Of a stretch of DNA of 64,000 nucleotides, positions 1 through 8,706 are shown piece after piece. Origin of the DNA: Kordiimonas lipolytica (lineage in GTDB: Bacteria > Pseudomonadota > Alphaproteobacteria > Sphingomonadales > Kordiimonadaceae); assembly GCF_001550065.1 (NCBI RefSeq), contig NZ_LRUB01000011.1, forward strand, positions 124,001-188,000, written 5' to 3'. The translations under genes and the position numbers were made by a program. The notes beneath the pieces are model-generated. The model was not told the DNA's origin, searched no databases, and saw only the letters and a list, made by a program, of their open reading frames with translations. Each line of letters begins with the position of its first letter. Positions within the stretch are counted from its first letter, which is position 1.

Positions 1-535
1 CAATCCGGTTGGTCTGGCGCAGATCCGGGTTGGTCATCAGGTTGGTGAACCCTTCAGCGAAATCTTCAATGCGGTCCCATTCAAGTTGGAACAGCAACAG
101 ATTGAAATCATATTCAAGCTCACGCGGTAGTTCGGCCATGGCGGACGCCAGGATCAGTTTATCGATGCCCAGATATTTCTGGGCGTAGCGCATGGCGATG
201 ATGCTGCCATAACTGCACCCCATCAGGTTGATGCGGTCTACACCAATGGATTTGAGGGCGCTGTGGATTGCACGGCAGATGAATTCGAAGCCGTATGTGT
301 GGGGCAGGATGCCGGTATCGCCATTGCCAGGTGTATCGACAGTAATCACCCATGATTTTTGGGCAATTGCATTGCTCAGTTTTTCAACCTGAGTGATATT
401 TTGAAAGGCACCGCCGATGAAAACAAGGGGGACTTCAGTAAGTCCTTTGGAATATTCTTTCAAATGAATGGGGAACCCTTCAAATGAAAGGCGGTGATAT
501 TGATGGTCAAAAGACAAACTATGTAATTTAGACAC
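1..535 (-). CDS. alpha/beta hydrolase, 3' end outside window
   Basis: Open reading frame running off the left edge, about 178 codons visible. I place the start at a GTG (535) because AGAGGA lies eight bases upstream. The protein has the alpha/beta-hydrolase pattern: a strand followed by an oxyanion-type turn (FIGGAFQ, about residue 39), a second strand ending in DTPGNGDTG, and a nucleophile elbow GCSYGS near residue 109. Soluble, no signal peptide. The catalytic Asp and His would be in the missing part. Substrate cannot be inferred; it may be an esterase, a lactonase or a surfactin-synthetase-type thioesterase relative. Confidence 0.72.
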   Translation of the reverse strand, partial: MSKLHSLSFDHQYHRLSFEGFPIHLKEYSKGLTEVPLVFIGGAFQNITQVEKLSNAIAQKSWVITVDTPGNGDTGILPHTYGFEFICRAIHSALKSIGVDRINLMGCSYGSIIAMRYAQKYLGIDKLILASAMAELPRELEYDFNLLLFQLEWDRIEDFAEGFTNLMTNPDLRQTNRI

Positions 536-901
536 TTTCTGTTCCTCTAATAGAGTTTGAACGAATTTTGTGCCTGATGAATATTTATTTACTTTTTGTT
601 TGCCTGATACATGGATAAGTGCCTGCTTAACCATGTGGGCGCGACATACAGGGAATGATCTAAGGTTGCAAGGCCTGTTACGCGTGCATGTCAGCCACTT
701 TGCAAAATTGTTGCATTTTTGCAGCATTTTTGGCGATGTCGGTGGGATTTACTCTTTCATTCCCTGTAGAAGTCGCTAGTGTGCCGTCGAATTTGAGCGG
801 GACGCGTGCTTCTATGTGCGCCAGTTAGTTAAAATTTTATAAATTAGCGGCGACTCGCATGGAAGTGTGGCATTTCGCCGCAAGAAGGTTGGATAGACTT
901 C
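536..901. other. 366-bp intergenic region, AT-rich, no gene seen
   Basis: The region separates the leftward hydrolase from rightward prfC, so it should hold two divergent promoters. A 69-codon frame at 570-779 has no ribosome site and no recognisable composition, and I do not call it. A short direct repeat (GCATTTTT twice, about 713-731) is the only local structure noticed. No tRNA or hairpin terminator is visible. Confidence 0.5.
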
Positions 902-2485
902 ATGTCCCTGGCAGAGCAAATTGACAAGCGGCGGACGTTTGCGATCATCTCGCACCCTGACGCCGGTAAGACCACTTTGACCGAAAAACTGCTGTTGTTC
1001 GGCGGAGCCATTCAGGCTGCGGGTGAAGTGAAGGCGAGGGGCGAACGCCGCCGGGCACGGTCTGACTGGATGAAGGTGGAGCAGGAGCGCGGCATATCCG
1101 TTGCGTCGTCTGTCATGACCTTTGACTATCTGGACCGTACGTTCAACCTTCTGGATACACCAGGCCACGAAGACTTTTCGGAAGATACATATCGGACGCT
1201 TTCTGCCGTTGACAGCGCCGTGATGGTTCTGGATGCCGCCAAGGGTATCGAGACGCAGACGCGGAAGCTTTTTGAGGTCTGCCGCTTGCGTGACATGCCC
1301 ATTGCCACCTTTATCAACAAGATGGACCGGGAGACGAAAGACCCGTTCGAGCTTCTGGATGAAGTGGAGCAGACGCTGGCGCTTGATGTGGCGCCAGCCA
1401 GTTGGCCGATCGGTATGGGGCGGGATTTCAAGGGCTGCTATGACCTTATCCACGACCAGCTGATCCTGTTTGATCGCGGCAAAGGTGACAGCCTTTCGGA
1501 AGGGATCAAGTGTCAGGGCCTTGATGACCCAAAGCTTGACGAGCTTTTGCCGGATTATGCAGTTGAAAAGCTGCGCACAGACGTGGAAATGGTTCGCGAG
1601 CTGTGCCCGCAGTTCAACCTCAAGGACTATCTTGAAGGCACACTGACGCCAGTGTTTTTCGGGTCAGCAATCAATAACTTCGGTGTGCAGGAACTGTTGT
1701 CGGGTCTTGCTGATTTCGCGCCGCGACCGCGCCCAGGTAAAGCGCTAGAACGCCAGGTCGCCCCGGATGAAAACAAGGTGACGGCCTTTGTCTTCAAGAT
1801 TCAGGCGAACATGGACCCCAAGCACCGCGACCGTATTGCCTTCGTGCGTATTGTGTCAGGTCGGTTTAAAAAGGGCATCAAGATGAAGCATGTCCGCTCG
1901 GGGAAGACGCTGGCGATCCATAACGCGCAGCTTTTCCTGGCCCAGGATCGGGCGGTTGCTGAGGAAGCCTATCCGGGCGATATCATCGGCCTGCCGAACC
2001 ACGGCAACCTGCGGATCGGCGACACGCTGACAGAAGGCGAAACCATCCGTTTCACTGGTGTGCCTTCCTTCGCGCCGGAGATTTTGCAGAAGGTGCGACC
2101 GGAAGACCCGATGAAAGCCAAGCACCTTGGCCGCGCGCTAGAACAGCTGGCGGAGGAGGGCGCTGCCCGCGTCTTCAAGCCTGCTCTTGGCAGTGACTGG
2201 GTTGTCGGTGTTGTGGGGCCGCTGCAATTTGACGTACTCGCGGACCGCATTCGAACAGAATATGAAGTGCCTTGCCGCTTTGAAGCCACCAGCCTGATGA
2301 CGGCGGAATGGGTTGAGGGCGACCCGCGGGAGGTCAAGAAGTTTTCCGACCAGAACCGGGCCTCGATGGCAATAGACCATGCAGGAGCGCCCGTGTACCT
2401 GGCGCGCAATAACTGGCACCTGGATAAGGCGAAGGACGATTTCCCAAGCCTCAAGTTCCTGAAAACAAAAGAAGAAGTTTACTAA
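902..2485 (+). CDS. prfC: peptide chain release factor 3 (RF3)
   Basis: Translational GTPase that ejects RF1/RF2 from the ribosome after peptide release. The 527 residues match the usual length (about 529). Visible GTPase motifs: G1 HPDAGKTT at residues 18-25, the effector region around 66 (GISVASS), G3 DTPGHEDF at 85-92 and G4 NKMD at 139-142. These are followed by the RF3 beta-barrel and the C-terminal RF3-specific domain. It is monocistronic and ends in a strong hairpin terminator at 2518. Cytoplasmic. Distinguished from EF-G by its length and by the RF3-like start (SLAEQIDKRRTFAIISHPDAG). Confidence 0.96.
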   Translation: MSLAEQIDKRRTFAIISHPDAGKTTLTEKLLLFGGAIQAAGEVKARGERRRARSDWMKVEQERGISVASSVMTFDYLDRTFNLLDTPGHEDFSEDTYRTLSAVDSAVMVLDAAKGIETQTRKLFEVCRLRDMPIATFINKMDRETKDPFELLDEVEQTLALDVAPASWPIGMGRDFKGCYDLIHDQLILFDRGKGDSLSEGIKCQGLDDPKLDELLPDYAVEKLRTDVEMVRELCPQFNLKDYLEGTLTPVFFGSAINNFGVQELLSGLADFAPRPRPGKALERQVAPDENKVTAFVFKIQANMDPKHRDRIAFVRIVSGRFKKGIKMKHVRSGKTLAIHNAQLFLAQDRAVAEEAYPGDIIGLPNHGNLRIGDTLTEGETIRFTGVPSFAPEILQKVRPEDPMKAKHLGRALEQLAEEGAARVFKPALGSDWVVGVVGPLQFDVLADRIRTEYEVPCRFEATSLMTAEWVEGDPREVKKFSDQNRASMAIDHAGAPVYLARNNWHLDKAKDDFPSLKFLKTKEEVY

Positions 2486-2517
2486 GCCTGCACGCTGACA
2501 GGTGATTAAAATTGCAG

Positions 2518-2551
2518 GGCCCGCTTTGACATCGGTCAAGGTGGGCCTTTT
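2518..2551 (+). terminator. Rho-independent terminator of prfC
   Basis: Thirteen-base-pair stem with two G-U wobbles (arms at 2518-2530 and about 2535-2547, small loop) followed by a T-rich run, 32 bases after the prfC stop. Confidence 0.75.
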
Positions 2552-2602
2552 GTTTGATCTGCATTATACTGCCACATGGACATATGCTGTCAGGGAGGCT
2601 GT

Positions 2603-4021
2603 ATGGGGCAGGAACTGGAACACAGTGAGTTTCGAGATGAAGATTATGAGGCGTTTGGCAAAAGGCTGAAAATCGAGACCGATCTGGTGGAAAGCTGGGA
2701 GCGGGAAGATGCCCTGTCTGACGGTCCGACCACCGCGGGATTTGAACTGGAGGCCTGGCTGGTTGGCAGCGACATGCGCCCTGTGCCTCAAAATGAGGCC
2801 TTTATCAAAGCCGTGGGCAGCCCGCTTGTGGTTCCCGAACTGTCTTGTTTCAATGTGGAATTCAACTGCGACCCGGCAGAGCTCGAAGGAGCGGCCCTGT
2901 CCAACCTTCATGCCGACTTGGCCAGGCTTTGGGCACAGGCCAGCGACACTGCAAACGGGATGGATCTCAAGCTTGCGATGATCGGTATCCTGCCAACCGT
3001 GCAGGACAGCGACCTATGCACAGAGAATATGTCTGCATCCGAACGCTATAAGGCATTGAATGAACAGGTCTTTCGTATGCGAAAGGGCAAGCCCATCAAG
3101 CTTGATGTGGAAGGGCGGGAACATCTGGTGAGCGAGCATATGGATGTGATGCTTGAGGCTGCAACAACATCCTTCCAGATTCACCTTAAGGTGCCGAAGG
3201 GCAGGGGCGTGGATTATTATAACGCCTCAAAGCTTGCCTCAGCGCCACTGGTCGCCGTGTCGGCCAACAGCCCCTATCTTTTTGGCAGGGATTTGTGGTC
3301 GGAAAGCCGTATCCCGCTGTTTGAGCAGGCGGTCTCCGTGGGGGACTGGGACTATGCCGAACGTGTGACCTTCGGTGTTCGCTTTATCGAGGAAAGCCTG
3401 TCGGAAGTCTTTGTTGCCAACCGGCAGCGCTATCCGATCCTGCTGCCGCATGTCACCGGACGGGAGCCGGAAAAACTGGATCACTTCCGGCTTCAGAACG
3501 GAACCATCTGGCGCTGGAACAGGCCACTTGTTGGTTGGGACGCGGACGGCACCCCGCATCTGCGGCTTGAGCAAAGGGTTGTCCCCGCGGGACCCACAAT
3601 TTCGGATTCCATCGCGAATTCCGCGTTCTATTATGGGCTGGTGACCTATCTGGCGAACGCTGAAACCCGTCCGCACAAGCGGGCCCAGTTCTTCACAACG
3701 CGGGATAATTTCTATACCGCCGCCAAAGATGGTCTAGGGTCCATCATTCGTTGGGATCATGAGGACGGCAAGCCGATGCGGCAGCTAATTCAGGAAGTGT
3801 TCCTGCCAATGGCGGAAGAGGGCCTGAAAGCAATGAATATAGATGAGGCGGATATCAAACGGTACCTGGGTATCATCCGCAGTCGTACGGAAACAGCCCA
3901 GAATGGTGCAGCCTGGCAAAGGGCTTATGTGAAAGCGCATGGTGCCAGCATGGCCGAGATGCTGGAAGCCTTTATGGCGCGGCAGCAAACGGATACACCA
4001 GTGCATGAGTGGCCGCTTTAG
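2603..4021 (+). CDS. GCS2/YbdK-type carboxylate-amine ligase (glutamate-cysteine ligase family)
   Basis: Likely an ATP-dependent ligase that makes an amide bond to a glutamate-like carboxylate. I start at ATG 2603, not at the longer upstream ATG (2576), because GGGAGG sits four bases before it. The family-type strands GFELEAWL near the N-terminus and FNVEFNCDP about 35 residues later hold acidic residues expected to bind Mg-ATP; the HLVSEHMDVMLEAATTS and SFQIHLKV region follows. About 472 residues, longer than E. coli YbdK (about 370). The next gene overlaps or abuts it and encodes a zinc deacylase-like protein, so the pair may build and break the same amide. True substrate unknown; a glutathione role is not shown. 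Confidence 0.72.
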   Translation: MGQELEHSEFRDEDYEAFGKRLKIETDLVESWEREDALSDGPTTAGFELEAWLVGSDMRPVPQNEAFIKAVGSPLVVPELSCFNVEFNCDPAELEGAALSNLHADLARLWAQASDTANGMDLKLAMIGILPTVQDSDLCTENMSASERYKALNEQVFRMRKGKPIKLDVEGREHLVSEHMDVMLEAATTSFQIHLKVPKGRGVDYYNASKLASAPLVAVSANSPYLFGRDLWSESRIPLFEQAVSVGDWDYAERVTFGVRFIEESLSEVFVANRQRYPILLPHVTGREPEKLDHFRLQNGTIWRWNRPLVGWDADGTPHLRLEQRVVPAGPTISDSIANSAFYYGLVTYLANAETRPHKRAQFFTTRDNFYTAAKDGLGSIIRWDHEDGKPMRQLIQEVFLPMAEEGLKAMNIDEADIKRYLGIIRSRTETAQNGAAWQRAYVKAHGASMAEMLEAFMARQQTDTPVHEWPL

Positions 4022-4023
4022 GT

Positions 4024-5034
4024 ATGCTTCAGACATATGACCAAATTCCCGATGAGTTGCTGACCTGTAGCGTCAGTGACCTTGCAGCTATTCTGGGTGG
4101 GCCTGCGCTGTTTTATCTTGAAGGGCAGCGAAAGCCCCCGCTTTTTGTCACGGTACTGCAGCACGGCAATGAGCCCACGGGGTTTGAAGCCGTGCAGGCT
4201 ATCTTGAAAAAGTACGGCGGCGGGCTGCTACCGCGCGCCATGTGGCTTTTCATCGGCAATGTTGCTGCAGCTAAAACCGGGGAGCGGGTCCTGCCGGGCC
4301 AGTTGGACTATAACCGTGCCTGGCCGGGTACTGACATGCCGAAGTGTGCTGAAACATCCTTGATGGAAGATGTGGTTTCCCGCGTCACGGCAGAACCGCT
4401 TTTTGCCAGCATTGACCTGCATAACAACACAGGCTGCAATCCCCATTATGGCTGTGTGAATGTGCTGGATACAGCGTACTTGCAGCTGGCGTCGCTGTTT
4501 TCGCGCACTGTCGTGTATTTCACCCGGCCGCTTGGCGTGCAATCGGCCGCGATGGCCCAGCATGTGCCTTCTGTCACGCTGGAGTGTGGCCAGGCCGGAC
4601 AGTACGCGGCACTCACCCACGCGATTGAGTATCTGGATGCCTGCCTTCACCTACATCATATCCCGGACCATCCGGTGGCGCCGCATGACATTCATCTGTT
4701 GAAAACCATGGCGACTGTGAAGGTTAAGGCTGGGCTCAGTTTTGATTTTTCTGCCAGCGGGAGTGATATTTGCTTTCGGACAGATCTCGACCACTTCAAT
4801 TTCGGCCTTCTGAAAAGCGGCGAGGCGGTCGCGCAGCTCCGCGAAGGGCTTGAAATGCCAGTTTTCGCGGTCGATGAAAGTGGCGCAGATATCACAAGTG
4901 ATCTGTTTGTTGTTTCAAGCGGCCTCTTGAAGGCACGCAATACGATGATTCCTTCAATGGCGACCACAAATGTTGATGTGGTTCGGCAAGATTGCCTGTT
5001 CTATGTTATGGAAGAAATCGCAATGGACGCATAG
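4024..5034 (+). CDS. succinylglutamate desuccinylase/aspartoacylase-like zinc hydrolase (M14-type)
   Basis: Predicted zinc-dependent amide hydrolase. Motif HGNEPTG near residue 47 supplies the first zinc His and Glu, IDLHNNTG near 134 the second His, and VTLECGQ near 188 the probable general-base Glu. These are the AstE/aspartoacylase landmarks. The start is ambiguous: ATG 4024 lies two bases after the upstream stop, while GTG 4009 would overlap it; neither has a good ribosome site, suggesting coupled translation with the ligase gene. Family members release acyl groups from N-acyl amino acids. The pairing with a GCS2-type ligase is the interesting context. Specificity unknown. Confidence 0.75.
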   Translation: MLQTYDQIPDELLTCSVSDLAAILGGPALFYLEGQRKPPLFVTVLQHGNEPTGFEAVQAILKKYGGGLLPRAMWLFIGNVAAAKTGERVLPGQLDYNRAWPGTDMPKCAETSLMEDVVSRVTAEPLFASIDLHNNTGCNPHYGCVNVLDTAYLQLASLFSRTVVYFTRPLGVQSAAMAQHVPSVTLECGQAGQYAALTHAIEYLDACLHLHHIPDHPVAPHDIHLLKTMATVKVKAGLSFDFSASGSDICFRTDLDHFNFGLLKSGEAVAQLREGLEMPVFAVDESGADITSDLFVVSSGLLKARNTMIPSMATTNVDVVRQDCLFYVMEEIAMDA

Positions 5035-5072
5035 TCCTGAGCGATTGGCCTGAACGGAACAGGGGAGCGAAT

Positions 5073-5483
5073 ATGTCTGATACCGAAGGTGTTATAACCG
5101 GGGTGGGCGGAATTTTCTTCAAATGCCGTGACCGAGAGAATCTTGTTTCCTGGTATCAGGACAAGCTGGGCTTTCCGTTTGACGGAGCCGGAGCGTCTTT
5201 TGTGTTCCGCGAAGATGATGACCCGGAAAAGCTGGGCTATTTCGTATGGGGGCCCTTCAAGCGGGAGAGCGAGTATTTTCGCCCCTCAGGCAAGGAATTC
5301 ATGATCAACCTTCGGGTTCGGGGGATTGAGAAACTTTTGGAACGCCTCAAGAAAATGGGCGTCGAGCAAATCGGTGAAATTGAAGAATTTGAATACGGCA
5401 AGTTCGCCTGGATCATGGACCCGGAGGGCACCAAGATCGAGCTGTGGGAGCAGTTGGGCGATCCACCGATGATGGATGAATAA
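5073..5483 (+). CDS. VOC-family (glyoxalase/bleomycin-resistance fold) protein
   Basis: About 136 residues, one vicinal-oxygen-chelate domain: an opening strand with GGIFFKCRDRENLVSWY, the central SFVFRED strand and the closing FAWIMDPEGTKIELWE, which carries the metal-ligand Glu near the C-terminus. I prefer ATG 5073 (GGGGAG eight bases upstream) over an upstream frame opening inside the preceding gene. Co-directional with, and 38 bases after, the deacylase-like gene. Members include glyoxalase I, dioxygenases and antibiotic-binding proteins; the sequence does not decide which. Confidence 0.8.
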   Translation: MSDTEGVITGVGGIFFKCRDRENLVSWYQDKLGFPFDGAGASFVFREDDDPEKLGYFVWGPFKRESEYFRPSGKEFMINLRVRGIEKLLERLKKMGVEQIGEIEEFEYGKFAWIMDPEGTKIELWEQLGDPPMMDE

Positions 5484-5528
5484 TATTGGGAAGCGCCGCC
5501 TGGGGGTGGGCTTATACAGGGGGATTCT

Positions 5529-6596
5529 GTGAGGAAATTTATTATTCGTGGCGCGGCTGTTGTCGTGGCCCTTTTGCTATTGTTCATTCTGTGGCCAGCC
5601 AAGATTGATCCCATAGCTTATACGCCGCCTGAAGGCCCTGGTTTTGAAGGCGTTTATGCCACAAATGACGAGCTACTTGGCGCGGAGACCATTCTGCTTC
5701 AGATCAGTCGCGGGCCCGAAGACGTTGCCGTCGACGGTGAAGGGCGTATCTACGGTGGGCTGCATGATGGCCAGATTATCCGCATCCTGCACGACGGCAC
5801 GCAGGAGGTGTTTGCCACGATCGAAGGCGGCAGGCCGCTTGGGCTGCATTTCGATGCTGCGGGCAATTTGATTGTTGCAGACGCCTGGAAAGGCCTTCTG
5901 TCTTTCGACAAGGACGGCAAGATGACTGTCCTCAGCACGGAAGAGGGCGGCGTGCCTTTTGCCTTTGCCGATGACCTGGATATCGCGAGCGACGGCAAGA
6001 TCTATTTTTCTGATGCCAGCGACACCTATAGCCAGCCCGATTACCGACTGGACCTTCTGGAAGCGCGCGGTAACGGGCGGCTTCTGGTGTTTGATCCCGC
6101 AACAGGAGAGACCACCAAGCTGCTTGGTGACCTCTATTTCGCTAACGGGATAGCCCTCTCGCAGAATGAGGATTTCGTTCTGGTCAATGAGACCGGGCGA
6201 TACCGGGTGACCCGCTATTGGCTCAAGGGTGACAAAGCCGGCACTTCGGATATCTTCATCGACAACCTGCCAGGCTTTCCAGATGGCATTTCCGCGAGCC
6301 GCAAGGGTACCTTCTGGCTCGCGATCCCGTCGCCGCGCAACCCGATGATGGATAATCTGCACCCCAAGCCGTGGGCCAAGGCCCTGGTATCAAAGCTGCC
6401 AACCTTCATGCAGCCTTCGGCCATTCATATGGGGATGGTGATTGCGCTTGATGAACAGGGCAATGTAATCCGCACGCTGCAGGACCCTATGGGGAGCAAT
6501 GTTTACATGATTACGTCTGCCGAACAGGTGGGCGACATGCTGTATCTGGGCAGCTTGGAAGCGCCCCAGGTTGTGCGCATCAGGGTGGGGGATTAA
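5529..6596 (+). CDS. SMP-30/gluconolactonase-like beta-propeller hydrolase, membrane-anchored
   Basis: GTG start at 5529 with GGGGG eight bases upstream. Residues 5-24 form a hydrophobic helix (an uncleaved anchor or signal peptide) after a basic start, so the enzyme domain is periplasmic. The rest shows strictosidine-synthase/SMP-30 propeller repeats: PEDVAVDGEGRIYGG, PLGLHFDAAGNLIVAD, DDLDIASDGKIYFSDAS, FANGIALSQNEDFVLVNET and FPDGISASRKGTFWLA. Likely a metal-dependent lactonase or esterase. It ends ten bases before convergent fliP, with a palindrome between them. Confidence 0.8.
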   Translation: MRKFIIRGAAVVVALLLLFILWPAKIDPIAYTPPEGPGFEGVYATNDELLGAETILLQISRGPEDVAVDGEGRIYGGLHDGQIIRILHDGTQEVFATIEGGRPLGLHFDAAGNLIVADAWKGLLSFDKDGKMTVLSTEEGGVPFAFADDLDIASDGKIYFSDASDTYSQPDYRLDLLEARGNGRLLVFDPATGETTKLLGDLYFANGIALSQNEDFVLVNETGRYRVTRYWLKGDKAGTSDIFIDNLPGFPDGISASRKGTFWLAIPSPRNPMMDNLHPKPWAKALVSKLPTFMQPSAIHMGMVIALDEQGNVIRTLQDPMGSNVYMITSAEQVGDMLYLGSLEAPQVVRIRVGD

Positions 6597-6604
6597 TCCC
6601 CCAC
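6585..6604. terminator. 20-bp perfect palindrome between convergent genes, candidate bidirectional terminator
   Basis: GTGGGGGATTAATCCCCCAC is perfectly self-complementary. It covers the stop codon of the lactonase-like gene (TAA at its centre) and ends two bases before the fliP stop. There is no T-run on either side, so termination is inferred only from its position. Confidence 0.4.
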
Positions 6605-6606
6605 AT

Positions 6607-7401
6607 CTATGTCCCGACCCCGGGCGGCGGGGCAGTACCGAAACTTTGCACCAGTGATCCGGCCACAAGATTCCAGCCGTCCACAAGCACGAAGAAGATC
6701 AGCTTGAAAGGCATGGCGATCATCACCGGTGGCAGCATCATCATGCCCATGGACATAAGGATCGAGGCTACGACCATGTCGATCACGACAAAGGGCACAT
6801 AAAGCAGGAAACCAATCTCAAACGCGCGGCGAAGCTCCGAAATCATGAAGGCCGGTACAAGAATGGTCAGTGAGACTTCCTCTGGTGTGTCAACCGGCTC
6901 GGATGGTGACAGGTTCATGAAAAGTTCCAAATCTTTTTCCCGCACCTGGGACAGCATGAAATTCCTGAGAGGAACGGAGGCGCGGTTGAAGGCTTCCTGT
7001 TCATCGATTTCTTCGTTCACCAGCGGTTGGATTCCCTGGTTCCAGGCGGCTGTCAGGGTAGGGGCCATGACATAGCCTGTCAGGAATAGGGCCAGCGAAA
7101 TCAAGACAATATTGGGGGGTGTTTGCTGCGTACCCATAGCACTTCTTAGAAGCGAGAAGACAATGATCATGCGGGTGAAGCTGGTCATCATGATCAGGAT
7201 GCTTGGCGCCAGGCTCAGCACTGACAGCAAGAGAATCATCTGTACCACGCGACCGCTCAGTGAGCCGGATTCGCCTAAATCAAGGCTCAGAGACTGTGCT
7301 GCTGCAGGTGTTGTCACCATCGCCAGCGCGGCCAGACCCAACGGCAAAAGGAACAGGAAACTGCGGATGATCAGCTTGCGGTGAAACTTAATGGCTTTCA
7401 C
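6607..7401 (-). CDS. fliP: flagellar type III export gate protein FliP
   Basis: Core membrane subunit of the flagellar export gate, which with FliQ and FliR forms the channel for axial proteins. 264 residues with an N-terminal signal sequence (about 13-35), as usual for FliP, then LSVLSLAPSILIMMTSFTRMIIVFSLLR, the highly conserved family block, and a C-terminal membrane part with GMMMLPPVMIAMPFKLIFFVL. GTG start at 7401 with GAGGAAA upstream, overlapping the fliO stop by 14 bases, so translation is coupled. Last gene of the leftward flagellar operon. Confidence 0.96.
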   Translation of the reverse strand: MKAIKFHRKLIIRSFLFLLPLGLAALAMVTTPAAAQSLSLDLGESGSLSGRVVQMILLLSVLSLAPSILIMMTSFTRMIIVFSLLRSAMGTQQTPPNIVLISLALFLTGYVMAPTLTAAWNQGIQPLVNEEIDEQEAFNRASVPLRNFMLSQVREKDLELFMNLSPSEPVDTPEEVSLTILVPAFMISELRRAFEIGFLLYVPFVVIDMVVASILMSMGMMMLPPVMIAMPFKLIFFVLVDGWNLVAGSLVQSFGTAPPPGVGT

Positions 7402-7708
7402 GATTGGTTTCCTCTGCTAGCGCCTGTTTGAAGCCCGACGGTGTGTTAGTGCCTTCCGGCCCGTCAAGCAAAGTGATGCCATGCTGGCCGGTTCCGAGAA
7501 AATAGTCGCGTCCGCGCCAGTTCACAACCACCAAACGGTTGCGAGCATCCAGCATCTGGCTGTCGACGACGGTAATCTCCCGTTTCTTGCCTGTCATGCG
7601 CGGCTGTCCCGGGATCAGGCCGAAGCGTTTGACGGCCCATGCGGCCAGCCCTAGCAGGCCCAGCATGATAATGAGGATGGAAAAGGCGCTTATGGCTTCA
7701 CTTGTCAT
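7388..7708 (-). CDS. fliO: FliO-like flagellar biosynthesis protein
   Basis: Short (106 residues) protein with one N-terminal membrane helix (about 6-26) and a small cytoplasmic domain ending with a FliO-like strand set (REITVVDSQMLDARNRLVVVNWRGRDYFLG). FliO assists assembly of the FliP ring. The call rests on this architecture and on its place directly before fliP; FliO is poorly conserved. ATG overlaps the stop of the upstream gene (ATGA). Confidence 0.75.
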   Translation of the reverse strand: MTSEAISAFSILIIMLGLLGLAAWAVKRFGLIPGQPRMTGKKREITVVDSQMLDARNRLVVVNWRGRDYFLGTGQHGITLLDGPEGTNTPSGFKQALAEETNRESH

Positions 7709-8089
7709 TGATCGGTTATTTCCCCGTCGTCCTCTGCCGGCATTGGTTGCAGCAGCTCGGTGGTCTCTATTGTATCTGAAGCTGGCTCACGCGCGGCTTC
7801 CATTGCCTTGTTTTCTGCATATACCCGCTCCAGTATCAGTGAGACGGCATGCAGGGCCTCCAGTGGAATTGGGCTTTCAACCTCAAAGGCATCCAGAAGC
7901 TCCGTGAGGTCCTTGTCCTGCCGGACCTTCACACCCTCTGCAAAGGCGATGTCCAGAATTTTTTCCGCGTTAAAGCCATGTCCTTTCGCGGTAATTCGGG
8001 GAGCAGCGTTCTCGCTATCCCTCTTTACAGCAATGGCTTTTGTGTCAGGCACCGGCTTGGGTGCATCTGTCGGGTTCTGGTTTGACATG
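7705..8089 (-). CDS. FlhB C-terminal-domain-like protein
   Basis: About 127 residues. The segment from KGHGFNAEKILDIAFAEGVKVRQDKDLTELLDAF through SPIPLEALHAVSLILERVY lines up with the cytoplasmic tail of FlhB (compare VVAKGVEGVALKIREVATEHNVPIVENPPLARAL in the full FlhB of this window), but the NPTH autocleavage motif and all membrane helices are absent. It is therefore a free-standing FlhB-tail homologue, first in an operon with fliO and fliP. Its role is unproven; it could be a spare or regulatory substrate-switch module. Start uncertain: ATG 8089 is used, while a TTG at 8166 would add 26 unlikely residues. No clear ribosome site for either. Confidence 0.65.
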
Positions 8090-8240
8090 TCGATATTGAG
8101 CGATAAATCGGCCGGAAATGCAAGCGCTTGGCTAAGGGGTACAAGAAAAATATCGCGTGTTTGCAACTTGTTAACCGGTTCCGGTGCATGCTATGGTATG
8201 TTGAAATAAGTAATGCGCGCAAAAAGAGACTGTTGGAAAC

Positions 8241-8663
8241 ATGGATTTAACCAATATTCCCCTGATGGCCGCTCTTAGAAGCCGGATGAAATGGCTGAAT
8301 AACAACCAGGTTGTTATCAGTGAAAATATTGGCCACGCCGATACGCCTGGCTATAAGGCTAAAGAGCTGACCGAGCAGAATTTTTCCGGTCTCGTTGACG
8401 GGTTGGTTTCCGGTCGGACGCACAGCACACAGATGCGTACGAAGGATGCCCGCCACCTTGATACAAGTGGTGCTTCTGCCTCTAGCGCGCGCAAGCAGGA
8501 TATCAAGGACGCGGAGGAAACCCCAACGGGTAACTCAGTCGTTCTCGAAGAAGAAATGCTCAAATTGGCTGACAACCAGATGAAGTACGGCATGGTGGTC
8601 AACCTCTACAAAAAGAATATCGGGCTGTTGAATATCGCCCTAGGCAAAGGTGGCGGACGCTAG
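8241..8663 (+). CDS. flgB: flagellar basal-body rod protein FlgB
   Basis: Proximal-rod subunit exported through the flagellar type III system. 140 residues. The N-terminal flagellar-rod signature is clear (LRSRMKWLNNNQVVISENIGHADTPGYKAKEL), and the C-terminal amphipathic helix (LEEEMLKLADNQMKYGMVVNLYKK) is the part that packs in the rod. First gene of a rightward run flgB-flgC-fliE-fliQ-fliR-flhB, diverging from the leftward fliP operon across a 150-bp spacer. Confidence 0.95.
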   Translation: MDLTNIPLMAALRSRMKWLNNNQVVISENIGHADTPGYKAKELTEQNFSGLVDGLVSGRTHSTQMRTKDARHLDTSGASASSARKQDIKDAEETPTGNSVVLEEEMLKLADNQMKYGMVVNLYKKNIGLLNIALGKGGGR

Positions 8664-8706
8664 AACAGCGTCGTGACCGGCTTGAACCAGTGTAAAGGAA
8701 CAAGCG

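Noticed and set aside
570..779. 69-codon frame in the spacer before prfC
   Set aside because: No ribosome site, odd composition, in an AT-rich promoter spacer.
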